Source: an uncultured Jannaschia sp.
GTDB taxonomy: Bacteria; Pseudomonadota; Alphaproteobacteria; Rhodobacterales; Rhodobacteraceae
Assembly (NCBI GenBank): GCA_947494145.1
Contig: CANLTZ010000021.1
Span: 1 to 60,634, forward strand
Length of the DNA stretch: 60,634 nucleotides
Direction: 5' to 3'
The translations under genes and the position numbers were made by a program. How positions within the stretch are numbered: the first letter of the stretch is position 1; each line of letters starts with the position of its first letter. Below are positions 9,000 through 16,125 of the stretch, one piece after another. A model generated the notes under the pieces. The model saw only the letters and a program-made list of their open reading frames with translations, had not been told where the DNA came from and made no database searches.

Positions 9000-9198
9000 A
9001 TCACCTCAAAGACATGGCCCACTTTCGCGGGTTTGTTGCCGCTGGGATGACAATGGAATCTGACTAAATGATGGTGCGATCCGGGTAATTCCGGCGCGAA
9101 GATGGGATTTTACCGGGATTATGGGCCCATCCGGGGGGCTATGTTCGGGGCCGGGGGCCAGCCCGGCGCGGGGCAAATCGGACCGATAGGGGCCTTAA

Positions 9199-9307
9199 AG
9201 TGGCTCTCGAAAAATCTGAATCAGGACATTTGAAGACCGTCCCGACGTCGCATGGATGTTGCACCGTTTCCCGTCGGTCCGGTGGATCGGGTTTTCCGAA
9301 AATCGCT
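9199..9307. repeat. Diverged 109-bp dispersed element with inverted centre
   Basis: This stretch of the 9000-9318 gene-free region is exactly 109 bp. It begins AGTGGCTCTCGAAAAATC and ends GGTTTTCCGAAAATCGCT, matching the ends of the copies at 13778-13886 and across the circle junction. Its middle (9238-9270) matches the reverse complement of the middle of the other copies; for example ATGTTGCACCGTTTC here is GAAACGGTGCAACAT there. The centre therefore appears flipped in place. The rest of the gene-free region (9000-9198) shows no clear signal beyond space for the kinase operon promoter. Confidence 0.75.
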
Positions 9308-9318
9308 TTGGTCTTCGG

Positions 9319-9984
9319 TCAGGTCAGCCGTTTCAGCCATTTGTGGTTTGGGTGACATGACGCGAGCCAACTGCGAAGGTGCGCGCGATCTTCGGTCGAA
9401 AGCTTCGGCAACACAGCTTCAAAGTCATCTTCATCCTTCGCCCTGCAATGCTTGGCCTTGAACAAGAGCACGTTAGCTGGTGCCAGATACCTGATCCCGT
9501 CCGCACTGGTCCGTATTGCTGTTTCGCGGGGCTGTTCCAGGGATGGTTGGCGCTTGTAGCGCCAAAGCGAAGGCGTTCCACGCTCCATCATCATGTCCAC
9601 GCACCATCGCCCGGCCTTCAAATCCGCCCCCCAGAACTGCCAAGCGTCCTTGCCGATCGGATTGCCAAGGTCGCAATCGCGAAACTGACCGCCCCGTGCT
9701 TCAAAGAAGGTCAATTCCGAAAGCTGAGACGCCACCTTTCGCGCCTCTTGAGGCGTCGTCGCAAATTCCAGATCTTCGTGCGCGCGACGTTGTTTGCCAA
9801 GCCATAGGTCAAGGGCCCACCCGCCCACGATATACCAATCACCTTCACCGCCGCGCAGTTTTTCAGCCAACTGAGCCGGGGACCAGGCATCCCACGCATC
9901 TTCGTCTGGCGGTGGCATTTTTCTAAGTTCCAGAACGGCGCACAAGACCGCTCGACATCTCGCATCTGTCGGCCGGGTCTTCAA
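9319..9984 (-). CDS. Nucleotidyltransferase-like protein (aminoglycoside ANT(2'')-like fold)
   Basis: About 199-221 aa; the start is uncertain between a TTG at 9984 and the ATG at 9918, and neither has a clear ribosome site. The motif GGWALDLWLGKQRRAHEDLEF matches the GGWAxD...RxHxD pattern of the aminoglycoside nucleotidyltransferase-like family; the acidic residues would bind metal. The C-terminus has RYLAPANVLLFKAKH followed by a KDEDDFEAVLP segment that is usual in these small chromosomal NTases. Such proteins are often annotated as resistance enzymes, but most have untested substrates, so no resistance is claimed. It is a lone gene with no operon partner and is unrelated to the EPS genes. 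Confidence 0.7.
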   Translation of the reverse strand: MKTRPTDARCRAVLCAVLELRKMPPPDEDAWDAWSPAQLAEKLRGGEGDWYIVGGWALDLWLGKQRRAHEDLEFATTPQEARKVASQLSELTFFEARGGQFRDCDLGNPIGKDAWQFWGADLKAGRWCVDMMMERGTPSLWRYKRQPSLEQPRETAIRTSADGIRYLAPANVLLFKAKHCRAKDEDDFEAVLPKLSTEDRAHLRSWLASCHPNHKWLKRLT

Positions 9985-9999
9985 AAGCCGCCATGATGT

Positions 10000-12000
10000 T
10001 CACCCCGCCCCCAGGGCGCGCGCCGCCATCTCAGGGTCGCCCCCCTCGATCAGCAGCGACCGGTCGGGGTCGAAGCGCACCTCCACGCCCTCGGCCACGG
10101 GGGCGATCTGCCAATCGGCAGCCCCTTCGCGCAAGGCGGGCGCCAGGGCCAGGGCGTGCCCGGCCCCGAAGCCCCGCAGCCGGTCATGGCCCGGCTGCCC
10201 GTCCAGCCAGATGGTGGCACCCTGGGCCTGGGGCGCGATCACGTAAAGGTCGTCGCCCGCCCCGCCCGACAGGCGGGCCCGGCTTCCCTGGGCCTCCAGC
10301 CGGTCATCGGCGGGCGTGCCGGTGAGCTGGGTCTCGGCGCCCCGGGCAATCCCGTGTTCCACATGGGCGGGCAAAACCGCGTCGACCCGGGTGATGAACG
10401 TGTCGAGGCCACCCTCGGCGGGTTCCGCGATGCGGGTGCGGCCATTGGCGACCACATAGCGCTCAGACCCCGGGCCGCCCTGCATCACCAGGGCCGCGCC
10501 ACGATCGTTGAACCAACTGCCCTCGGGCCCGGCGACCAACACGCCGTCGCCATCGCCGTCTTCTTCGGGCTGGTTGGGGCGGCGGGCCTCAGCGGCCCAG
10601 ATATCGCGGGCCACGGGCCAGCGCAGGCGGATCTGGTCGGGCGTGAGGGCGGCAAGGTCGGTGTCGCGCAGGATGATCGTGTGGGGCCAGAACGGGTCGG
10701 CCCCGCTGGGCAGCCAGACATCGCCATCCACCTGGGTCAGCCGCGACAGGGCATCGGCGACATCGGTGAAAGGGTAGCCGTCCAGCACCAGCACGTCATC
10801 GGGCCCGAAGCCTTCGATCACCTTGCCCGCGCGCCCCCGGCTGAGCCGGATTTCATCGGCCCCCCCAGAAAGCCGCAGGATGTCGAAGCCCGCCCCCGGC
10901 GCCACGATATCGTCGCCCGGCGTATCTTCGACGATCGTGCCGCGCGGGTCATGCGCATGGTCGCCATCGGCCAGCCGCAGCGTGACATCGGGGGTGAGCG
11001 CCCGGACGGTGATGGAGCGGATCAGGAAATCGTTCTCGGGGTCGAGCACGGCCTCCAGCGCCGGATCCGCCGGCCACCACCCGCCCCGGGCCGTGAACTG
11101 GTCATTGGCGATCACATACATCGCATCCTGGGCATCGTCGGGTGTGGGCGTGCGGTAGACTTCCCGCAACGACGCCCGGTCGGGGCCGAAATAGAAGATG
11201 ATGTCTTCCGGCGTCCAAAGCGCGGCATAGGTGTTGAAATCGTCATAGATATTGGCGTTCAGCGCCACCTGATCCTGCAGTTGCGACAGGGTATAGACCA
11301 GCCGGTCGCCCCGGGTCTTGGAATGGGGGATGCGTCCTTCGGAATCGTCGTCGAACGGGTTGACGATATCGACCGCGTGGCGGCGTTCGCGCTCGGCGTC
11401 GAAGGCATCGAACAGCACGGCCATGTTGAAGGTGCCGTCCTTGGGGGTGCGGTTGGCGATGCCTTCGCCATACGCTTCCAGCACGTCGATTTCGGGCGGC
11501 CAGCCCTGGCCTGCGAAGGTGGTCCAGAAGCCGGGCCAGCGGCCCCGGCCCCGGGGCATGCGCGCCTCGATCTCGAAATAGCCATAGGTCTGGGCCCAGG
11601 TCTCGGAGGTGCTGATGCGGGCGGTGGCGTAGCGGATGGCCTCGGCCCGGCCGCCCTGACCGGTGGCGTGCATATAGTCGCGCAGGACCGGCAGCGCCGT
11701 CTCGGGCAGGCGCGCCGTGCGCAGCGACAGCCCGTCTTCGGTGGCCACATGCAAGGGCGGCAGCACGGCATCCACCGCCGCGCCCAGCACGCCGTAATCG
11801 AGAAACACCGCCTCGGCGGCATTGGTCATCAGCACGTCGCGGCGGGGCAACGTCGTCCAGACCCCGCGCGTCCCGTCATAGCGGTCGAGCCCGTCCTCGA
11901 AGCGGTCTTCGAGGATCGGGATGGTGTCGGCCAGATCGGGCCCGGCAAGCGAGAGGACAGGCAGGCAGGCGAGACATGCAGCCGAAACAAATGCTTTCAT
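10000..12000 (-). CDS. Secreted GH16 family beta-glycanase with RTX-like C-terminal repeats
   Basis: A 666-aa protein from the ATG at 12000, chosen because it opens with a signal-like segment (MKAFVSAACLACLPVLSLAG); the frame stays open upstream to 12261. The GH16 catalytic signature EIDVLE gives E170 as nucleophile, D172, and E175 as acid/base. Residues upstream of it (TYGYFEIEARMPRGRG) also fit GH16. The C-terminal 300 residues contain degenerate GGAxD-type repeats (GGADEIRLS, GGAGDDLYVI). In rhizobia, comparable EPS-cleaving glycanases (ExsH/ExoK type) trim nascent polysaccharide, so trimming of the local EPS is a reasonable inference. It is divergent from the RTX gene at 12432. Confidence 0.85.
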   Translation of the reverse strand: MKAFVSAACLACLPVLSLAGPDLADTIPILEDRFEDGLDRYDGTRGVWTTLPRRDVLMTNAAEAVFLDYGVLGAAVDAVLPPLHVATEDGLSLRTARLPETALPVLRDYMHATGQGGRAEAIRYATARISTSETWAQTYGYFEIEARMPRGRGRWPGFWTTFAGQGWPPEIDVLEAYGEGIANRTPKDGTFNMAVLFDAFDAERERRHAVDIVNPFDDDSEGRIPHSKTRGDRLVYTLSQLQDQVALNANIYDDFNTYAALWTPEDIIFYFGPDRASLREVYRTPTPDDAQDAMYVIANDQFTARGGWWPADPALEAVLDPENDFLIRSITVRALTPDVTLRLADGDHAHDPRGTIVEDTPGDDIVAPGAGFDILRLSGGADEIRLSRGRAGKVIEGFGPDDVLVLDGYPFTDVADALSRLTQVDGDVWLPSGADPFWPHTIILRDTDLAALTPDQIRLRWPVARDIWAAEARRPNQPEEDGDGDGVLVAGPEGSWFNDRGAALVMQGGPGSERYVVANGRTRIAEPAEGGLDTFITRVDAVLPAHVEHGIARGAETQLTGTPADDRLEAQGSRARLSGGAGDDLYVIAPQAQGATIWLDGQPGHDRLRGFGAGHALALAPALREGAADWQIAPVAEGVEVRFDPDRSLLIEGGDPEMAARALGAG

Positions 12001-12431
12001 GGCAAAGGCACCAAAGAGGACATGGGAAGGGGCAGACCGGATCTTGCCCCACCAGATTATGGGCGCGGCCGGGGGATTGCAAAGCCCGGCCCCGCCCGGC
12101 TGGGCGGGGGGCTGCCATCGGCGCCTTGGCGCGCGGGGCAGGGGCGACTCGGCCGGTTTCCGCCCTTCCTTCGGGCCCGCGCAGACGCCTTTGACGGGGA
12201 ATTTATCGGGACAATTGTCATATCTGATGCAAATTGCACGGCCAGACCCAATGCGAGGCAAGGATTTCCATACCTGCCTTCACGAATTGTTGACATCGCA
12301 TAAATCATCAGCCTAATTTTTTACCATTACGGAAATGTCGAAATGCTGTTTTTCAGCGCTGTCTGCGGTGTGAATTTTCACCGTATTTTCCGTGATGCGA
12401 TTTAAGAAAACCAAATCATAAGGGTTACATT
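12001..12431. promoter_or_regulatory. Divergent upstream region of GH16 and first RTX gene
   Basis: A 431-bp gene-free region between divergent genes. The part nearer the RTX gene (about 12300-12431) is clearly AT-richer than the surroundings, as expected for promoters in a GC-rich genome. AGGG lies 7-10 bases before the ATG at 12432. I could not define -35/-10 boxes or an operator with confidence. Confidence 0.4.
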
Positions 12432-12941
12432 ATGTCCGTTTTAACTGGAACCAATGGCGATGAAGTAATTGTAGGTGCAGGTGAAGGCGACCGCATCCTT
12501 GGGGAAGGCGGCGACGACACCATTCGGGGCGGCCCCGGTGACGACACAATCCATGGCGGCAATGGCAACGACCGCATCGCTGGCGGCGGCGGCAATGACC
12601 GTCTGAATGGGGGTCATGGGGACGACAAGCTGACGGGTGGCGAGGGCAACGACAAGCTGTCGGGCGGCACCGGGGAAGACACGCTCTTTGGGGGCGCTGG
12701 CGAAGACACGCTCTTTGGGGGCGAGGGCGCGGATGTCTTCGTGTTCACCTGGCGCGATGATAGCCAGGACCGTGTCGGGGACTTCGAGGTGGGCGTGGAT
12801 GAGGTCCACCTCAACGGGGTCGCCGCGACCGGGGCCAGCGATGCCGGCAACGGCAACACGCTCGTAACGCTCGACAATGGGGCCAGCGTGCTGATGGTCG
12901 GTGTCAGCGTCTGTGATGCGGAAGACGCGTTCGGCTTGTAA
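12432..12941 (+). CDS. Small RTX (Ca2+-binding nonapeptide) protein 1
   Basis: A 169-aa protein with about six GGxGxDxxx nonapeptide repeats in residues 20-105, such as GGEGNDKLS and GGAGEDTLF. They should fold into a Ca2+-loaded parallel beta-roll outside the cell. The C-terminal 60 residues (VFTWRDDSQDRVGDFEVGVDE...) form the conserved cap seen at the end of serralysin-type RTX proteins and resemble a type I secretion signal region. There is no N-terminal signal peptide, which fits type I export. It is the first of three near-identical paralogues, followed by a fourth longer relative. No enzymatic domain is present, so a matrix-binding or structural role is likely but unproved. Confidence 0.85.
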   Translation: MSVLTGTNGDEVIVGAGEGDRILGEGGDDTIRGGPGDDTIHGGNGNDRIAGGGGNDRLNGGHGDDKLTGGEGNDKLSGGTGEDTLFGGAGEDTLFGGEGADVFVFTWRDDSQDRVGDFEVGVDEVHLNGVAATGASDAGNGNTLVTLDNGASVLMVGVSVCDAEDAFGL

Positions 12942-12955
12942 TTCGAAACAGATAT

Positions 12956-12994
12956 CCCGGCCGGGTCACAATCCCGGCCGGGCCATATTATTTT
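12956..12994 (+). terminator. Stem-loop after RTX gene 1
   Basis: Two copies of CCCGGCCGGG (12956-12965 and 12973-12982) separated by seven bases can pair, and are followed by an AT-rich ATTATTTTA stretch. Its position 15 bp after the stop suggests a terminator or transcript-stabilising hairpin. Confidence 0.6.
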
Positions 12995-13176
12995 ACCGCA
13001 GCAGATTACAGCGCCGGGCGGCAAGGGCACGCTGCAAAGGCCCAATGCGATCACTCGACATTTTAAGACCGGCGCAGTCTTTCTCGGTGAATATCATGCG
13101 GCAAGAGTTCCCACCGCACTCTTCCTTTTTTGGAATTATATCGATCTCAATAATTTAATCAGAAGGGAATATTCCC

Positions 13177-13710
13177 ATGGCACAAAATCCATGCCCGGAT
13201 CCCAAGACAGACCCGGATCTGATTTGCATTGACCCACCCGGCCCAACCTCTGGCTCTGATCTCCTTTTTTGCGGGGGCGGCGACGATACCGTCCGCGGCC
13301 GTGAGGGCAACGACACCATCCATGGCGGCAATGGCGACGACCGTGTTGCCGGCAGCGATGGCAATGACCGTCTGAATGGGGGCCAGGGCGACGACAAGCT
13401 GACCGGGGGCCAGGGCGATGACAAGTTGTCGGGCGGCTTGGGGCAGGACACGCTTTTTGGGGGCGCGGGCGAAGACACGCTTTACGGCGGCGAGGGCGCG
13501 GATGTCTTCGTGTTCACCTGGCGCGATGACAGCCAGGACCGTGTCGGCGATTTCGAGGTGGGTGTGGACGAGATCCGGCTCAACGGGGTCGATGCGACCA
13601 ACGCCAGCGATGCGGGCAACGGCAATGCGCTTGTGACGCTCGATAACGGGGCCAGCGTGCTGATGGTTGGCTTGACCGTCGCGGAAGCGGAAGACGCCTT
13701 CGGACTCTGA
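13177..13710 (+). CDS. Small RTX (Ca2+-binding nonapeptide) protein 2
   Basis: A 177-aa protein with AAGGGA ahead of the ATG. The N-terminus has an extra Cys/Pro segment (MAQNPCPDPKTDPDLICIDPP), then about seven GGxGxDxxx repeats. The C-terminal cap is almost the same as in RTX proteins 1 and 3, ending EAEDAFGL. The identity of the caps beside differing N-termini suggests tandem duplication and then divergence of the front end. Lack of a signal peptide again points to type I export by machinery not encoded here. A hairpin follows the gene. Confidence 0.85.
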   Translation: MAQNPCPDPKTDPDLICIDPPGPTSGSDLLFCGGGDDTVRGREGNDTIHGGNGDDRVAGSDGNDRLNGGQGDDKLTGGQGDDKLSGGLGQDTLFGGAGEDTLYGGEGADVFVFTWRDDSQDRVGDFEVGVDEIRLNGVDATNASDAGNGNALVTLDNGASVLMVGLTVAEAEDAFGL

Positions 13711-13724
13711 CCAGGAGAAGGGTA

Positions 13725-13760
13725 AGGGCGCGCGGCTGGGCACGGACCCGGCCGCGCCCT
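13725..13760 (+). terminator. GC-rich stem-loop after RTX gene 2
   Basis: AGGGCGCG (13725-13732) pairs perfectly with CGCGCCCT (13753-13760), and further partial pairing inside is possible. It lies 15 bp after the stop codon. There is no T-run, so it may be a processing or stabilising hairpin rather than a strong terminator. Confidence 0.5.
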
Positions 13761-13777
13761 GGCTTGCGATCTGCTAA

Positions 13778-13886
13778 AGCGTTTCTCGAAAAACCTGAGC
13801 CATCGGGCTTTCGAGAAACGCAGCAACATCAACGCTATGTCGGGACGTTTTTCGGAAATACTGATCCAGGTTTTCCGAAAACCGCT
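13778..13886. repeat. Intact 109-bp dispersed element (MITE/REP-like)
   Basis: The element starts AGCGTTTCTCGAAAAACC and ends GGTTTTCCGAAAACCGCT, which are imperfect inverted repeats. Inside are two hairpins: GCGTTTCTCGAAA/TTTCGAGAAACGC and TTTTTCGGAAA/TTTTCCGAAAA. Two further 109-bp copies occur (9199-9307 and across the circle junction), plus a short relative at 15901-15944. It holds no gene. Confidence 0.8.
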
Positions 13887-13932
13887 CTAGAAGCTTTATT
13901 GTGACCTTTCGGGAGACTGGTTAACGTCCTTT

Positions 13933-13977
13933 CCAAGATGGACAGGCAGGGCCTTTTGCCCCGCCTGTCCATCTTGG
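13933..13977 (+). promoter_or_regulatory. Perfect 15-bp stem-loop upstream of RTX gene 3
   Basis: CCAAGATGGACAGGC (13933-13947) pairs perfectly with GCCTGTCCATCTTGG (13963-13977) around a 15-nt loop. It ends 33 bp before the ATG at 14011. It could end transcription from RTX genes 1-2, act in the leader of gene 3, or be a protein-binding operator. The equivalent regions of genes 1 and 2 lack it. Confidence 0.6.
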
Positions 13978-14010
13978 GGAATTGTACGGTTTACGATTGG
14001 GGGAACCATT

Positions 14011-14565
14011 ATGGCTATTGCATGCCCAAAGGGTTCGGATTGCATTGATCCGGACCCGTTTCTTGTCGTCGGTGGGCCCGCAGATGAGCGTTTCATCTGC
14101 AATGGAGGCGATGACACGGTCCGGGGTCTTGGCGGCGATGACACGATTCAAGGCAGTAATGGAAATGACCAGCTCTTTGGGGGACGCGGCGACGATCGTC
14201 TGAATGGCGGCAGCGGCGATGACCGGCTCAATGGCGGCCAGGGCGACGACAAATTGTCGGGCGGGCAGGGCAACGATGCGCTGGCCGGTGGCGAGGGCCG
14301 CGACATCCTGTTCGGAGGCCAGGGCGAAGATACGCTTTTCGGCGGGACCGGCGCCGACCGGTTCGTCTTTACCGCACGCGATGACAGCCAGGACCGGATC
14401 AGCGACTTCGAGGTGGGCGTGGATGAAATCCGGCTCAACGGGGTCGATGCGACCGACGCCAGCGATGCGGGCAACGGCAACACGCTTGTGACGCTCGACA
14501 ACGGGGCCAGCGTGCTGATGATCGGTGTCAGCGTCGCGGATGCGGAAGACGCCTTCGGTCTCTGA
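14011..14565 (+). CDS. Small RTX (Ca2+-binding nonapeptide) protein 3
   Basis: A 184-aa paralogue of the two preceding genes, with GGGGGAA before its ATG. A short N-terminus containing two cysteines (CPKGSDCIDPD) is followed by about eight GGxGxDxxx repeats. The C-terminal cap is shared (RDDSQDRISDFEVGVDEIRL... DAEDAFGL). The cap has FTARDD where the others have FTWRDD. It has the most repeats of the three short paralogues. It probably has the same Ca2+-dependent extracellular role, and its own upstream hairpin hints at separate expression. Confidence 0.85.
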   Translation: MAIACPKGSDCIDPDPFLVVGGPADERFICNGGDDTVRGLGGDDTIQGSNGNDQLFGGRGDDRLNGGSGDDRLNGGQGDDKLSGGQGNDALAGGEGRDILFGGQGEDTLFGGTGADRFVFTARDDSQDRISDFEVGVDEIRLNGVDATDASDAGNGNTLVTLDNGASVLMIGVSVADAEDAFGL

Positions 14566-14967
14566 TCCACCGCCGCCCGGCCCGGCCATCCACCTTTCGA
14601 CACCCATCTTCCTGGGCCCCGGGCCAGGGATGTTTGTGTCCTGAAAGGGGCGCTGAAAGGGCATGACGATGCGTAAAGTGCGACAATTTACCTGTTGTTA
14701 AAGGGAAGGGTCTAGGCCCCGCCTCGGCGATACGCGGCGCATCAGGAGGCACGATCTGGTCAATTATCTGCCGGTGTTAGGAGTAGGTGGCGGAAAGACT
14801 TGCTTTCGGGTATGGATCTCCTGGCTTGGGGTGGCGAATCGTTGACATTAGGTTAACTTTGTCGTTCCAGTGGCGATATTGCGGTAGGAAACAATAAGAT
14901 GTGGCTTTCGGCCGCAGTTTGTCAGCACGACACGTAAACACGATCTCGATTGAACAAGGACAGTTTC
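14566..14967. promoter_or_regulatory. Gene-free region before RTX gene 4
   Basis: About 400 bp without a supported gene. CCTGGGCCCCGGGCCAGG near 14611 is a palindromic, hairpin-forming sequence that may end RTX gene 3 transcription. The part from 14830 to 14967 is AT-richer and includes AAGGA 8 bp before the ATG of RTX gene 4, so a separate promoter is likely. No boxes were assigned. Confidence 0.35.
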
Positions 14968-15786
14968 ATGAGCATCTCGATTACCCCAACGAATGGTGGC
15001 GACGACATTACGGCCACCAATGGCGACGATGCCGTTAACGGTCTTGGTGGTGACGACGCCATCAACGGTCAGGGTGGCGACGACCTGATCAAAGGCTCCA
15101 ACGGCGACGACCTGCTGAAAGGCTCCAACGGCGAAGATACGCTCAATGGCGGCCAGGGCGACGACACCATGAATGGTGGCCAGGGCGACGACCGTCTGAG
15201 CGGCAGCGCCGGCGACGACCGTCTGACCGGCAGCGATGGCGATGACAGCCTGTTCGGCGGTGCCGGCGAAGACAGCGCCTTCGGCGGCCAGGGCTCCGAC
15301 AGCATCAAAGGCGGCGGCGGCGACGATCTCGTCAATGGCGGCGGCGGTGAAGATATCATCAAAGGCGGCGACGGCGACGACAAGCTCAAGGGCTCTAACG
15401 GCGATGACACCATCAATGGTGGCCAGGGCGATGACACCATCAATGGTGGCCAGGGCGCTGACCGTCTGATGGGCAGCGACGGCAACGACAAGCTGACCGG
15501 CAGCATCGGCGACGACACCCTGATCGGTGGCGAAGGCGACGACACATTGTCGGGTGGCGACGACGCCGACGTGTTCGTGTTCAACGCCGCCGGCGCCGGT
15601 GGCACCGACACGGTTCTCGACTTCACCATCGGTGAAGATGAGCTGCGTATCACCGATGGCATCAGCGTGACCGGCGTCACCGAGTGGAGCCGCGGCAGCA
15701 TCGTGGAACTCGACGACGGTTCGTTCATCCGTCTCGTCGGTGTCAGCGCCGAAGACGCTGCGACCGAGCTCGGCTTCCTGGCCTAA
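14968..15786 (+). CDS. RTX (Ca2+-binding nonapeptide) protein 4, longer
   Basis: A 272-aa protein; the ATG at 14968 is chosen for its AAGGA eight bases upstream. Residues 8-205 are an almost unbroken run of about 20 nonapeptide repeats (GGQGDDTMN, GSNGDDLLK, GGGGDDLVN). The C-terminal 70 residues (DADVFVFNAAGAGGTDTVLDFTIGEDE...) form a different version of the RTX cap. The repeat block is codon-repetitive and could recombine or slip. It has no catalytic domain. It probably forms a long Ca2+ beta-roll filament or matrix protein exported by an unlinked type I system. Confidence 0.88.
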   Translation: MSISITPTNGGDDITATNGDDAVNGLGGDDAINGQGGDDLIKGSNGDDLLKGSNGEDTLNGGQGDDTMNGGQGDDRLSGSAGDDRLTGSDGDDSLFGGAGEDSAFGGQGSDSIKGGGGDDLVNGGGGEDIIKGGDGDDKLKGSNGDDTINGGQGDDTINGGQGADRLMGSDGNDKLTGSIGDDTLIGGEGDDTLSGGDDADVFVFNAAGAGGTDTVLDFTIGEDELRITDGISVTGVTEWSRGSIVELDDGSFIRLVGVSAEDAATELGFLA

Positions 15787-15812
15787 TCGTCCAGACGAAC
15801 CGACACGATCAG

Positions 15813-15843
15813 ATGGCCGGCGGATATTCCGCCGGCCATTTTC
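15813..15843 (+). terminator. Rho-independent terminator after RTX gene 4
   Basis: ATGGCCGGCGGA (15813-15824) pairs perfectly with TCCGCCGGCCAT (15828-15839) around a TAT loop, followed by TTTTCG. It is placed 26 bp after the RTX gene 4 stop. Confidence 0.85.
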
Positions 15844-15900
15844 GTTGGGGGAGGGCCGCAGACCGGTGCGGGGGGCCCTTTCGAAGGCCTTCATCATTGA

Positions 15901-15944
15901 AGCGGGTCTCGAAAGGCTGATCCATCCGCTTTTCGAGACCCGCT
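15901..15944. repeat. Short hairpin relative of the 109-bp element
   Basis: AGCGGGTCTCGAAA (15901-15914) and TTTCGAGACCCGCT (15931-15944) are perfect inverted repeats. The left arm equals the left end of the copy at the circle junction (60552 onward), so this may be a deletion derivative that kept only the first hairpin. The gene-free remainder, 15945-16125, shows nothing else recognisable. Confidence 0.65.
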
Positions 15945-16125
15945 AGACTGATGTTTATTTGAGCGTTCCTGCGAATATCTGAGGCGCCGTGCCGTCCGAA
16001 ACCCGCCATGGAAGCCACCGGCGCGCGCCAAGCGGGCCGGGTTTTGCCACCCCTCCGCACCGTTAAGACATTGTTAAGCACTTTCCGGACAGTCTCCGCG
16101 AAGCAATGAGCTTCATGGCGGCAGA

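Noticed and set aside
6084-9050. A 988-aa open frame on the plus strand opposite the kinase
   Set aside because: Low-complexity Gly/Arg/His translation; the minus-strand kinase has all catalytic motifs in the right order.
9319-9984. Calling this gene an antibiotic resistance determinant
   Set aside because: Only the fold-level motif is visible; the substrate cannot be inferred from sequence.
15000-15560. CRISPR-like short repeats
   Set aside because: Periodic 27-bp units are in frame and encode GGxGxDxxx; there are no unique spacers or cas genes.
14848-15897. Open frame on the minus strand opposite RTX gene 4 with periodic VVAxAA repeats
   Set aside because: The periodicity is the antisense of the nonapeptide repeats; no ribosome site or family match.
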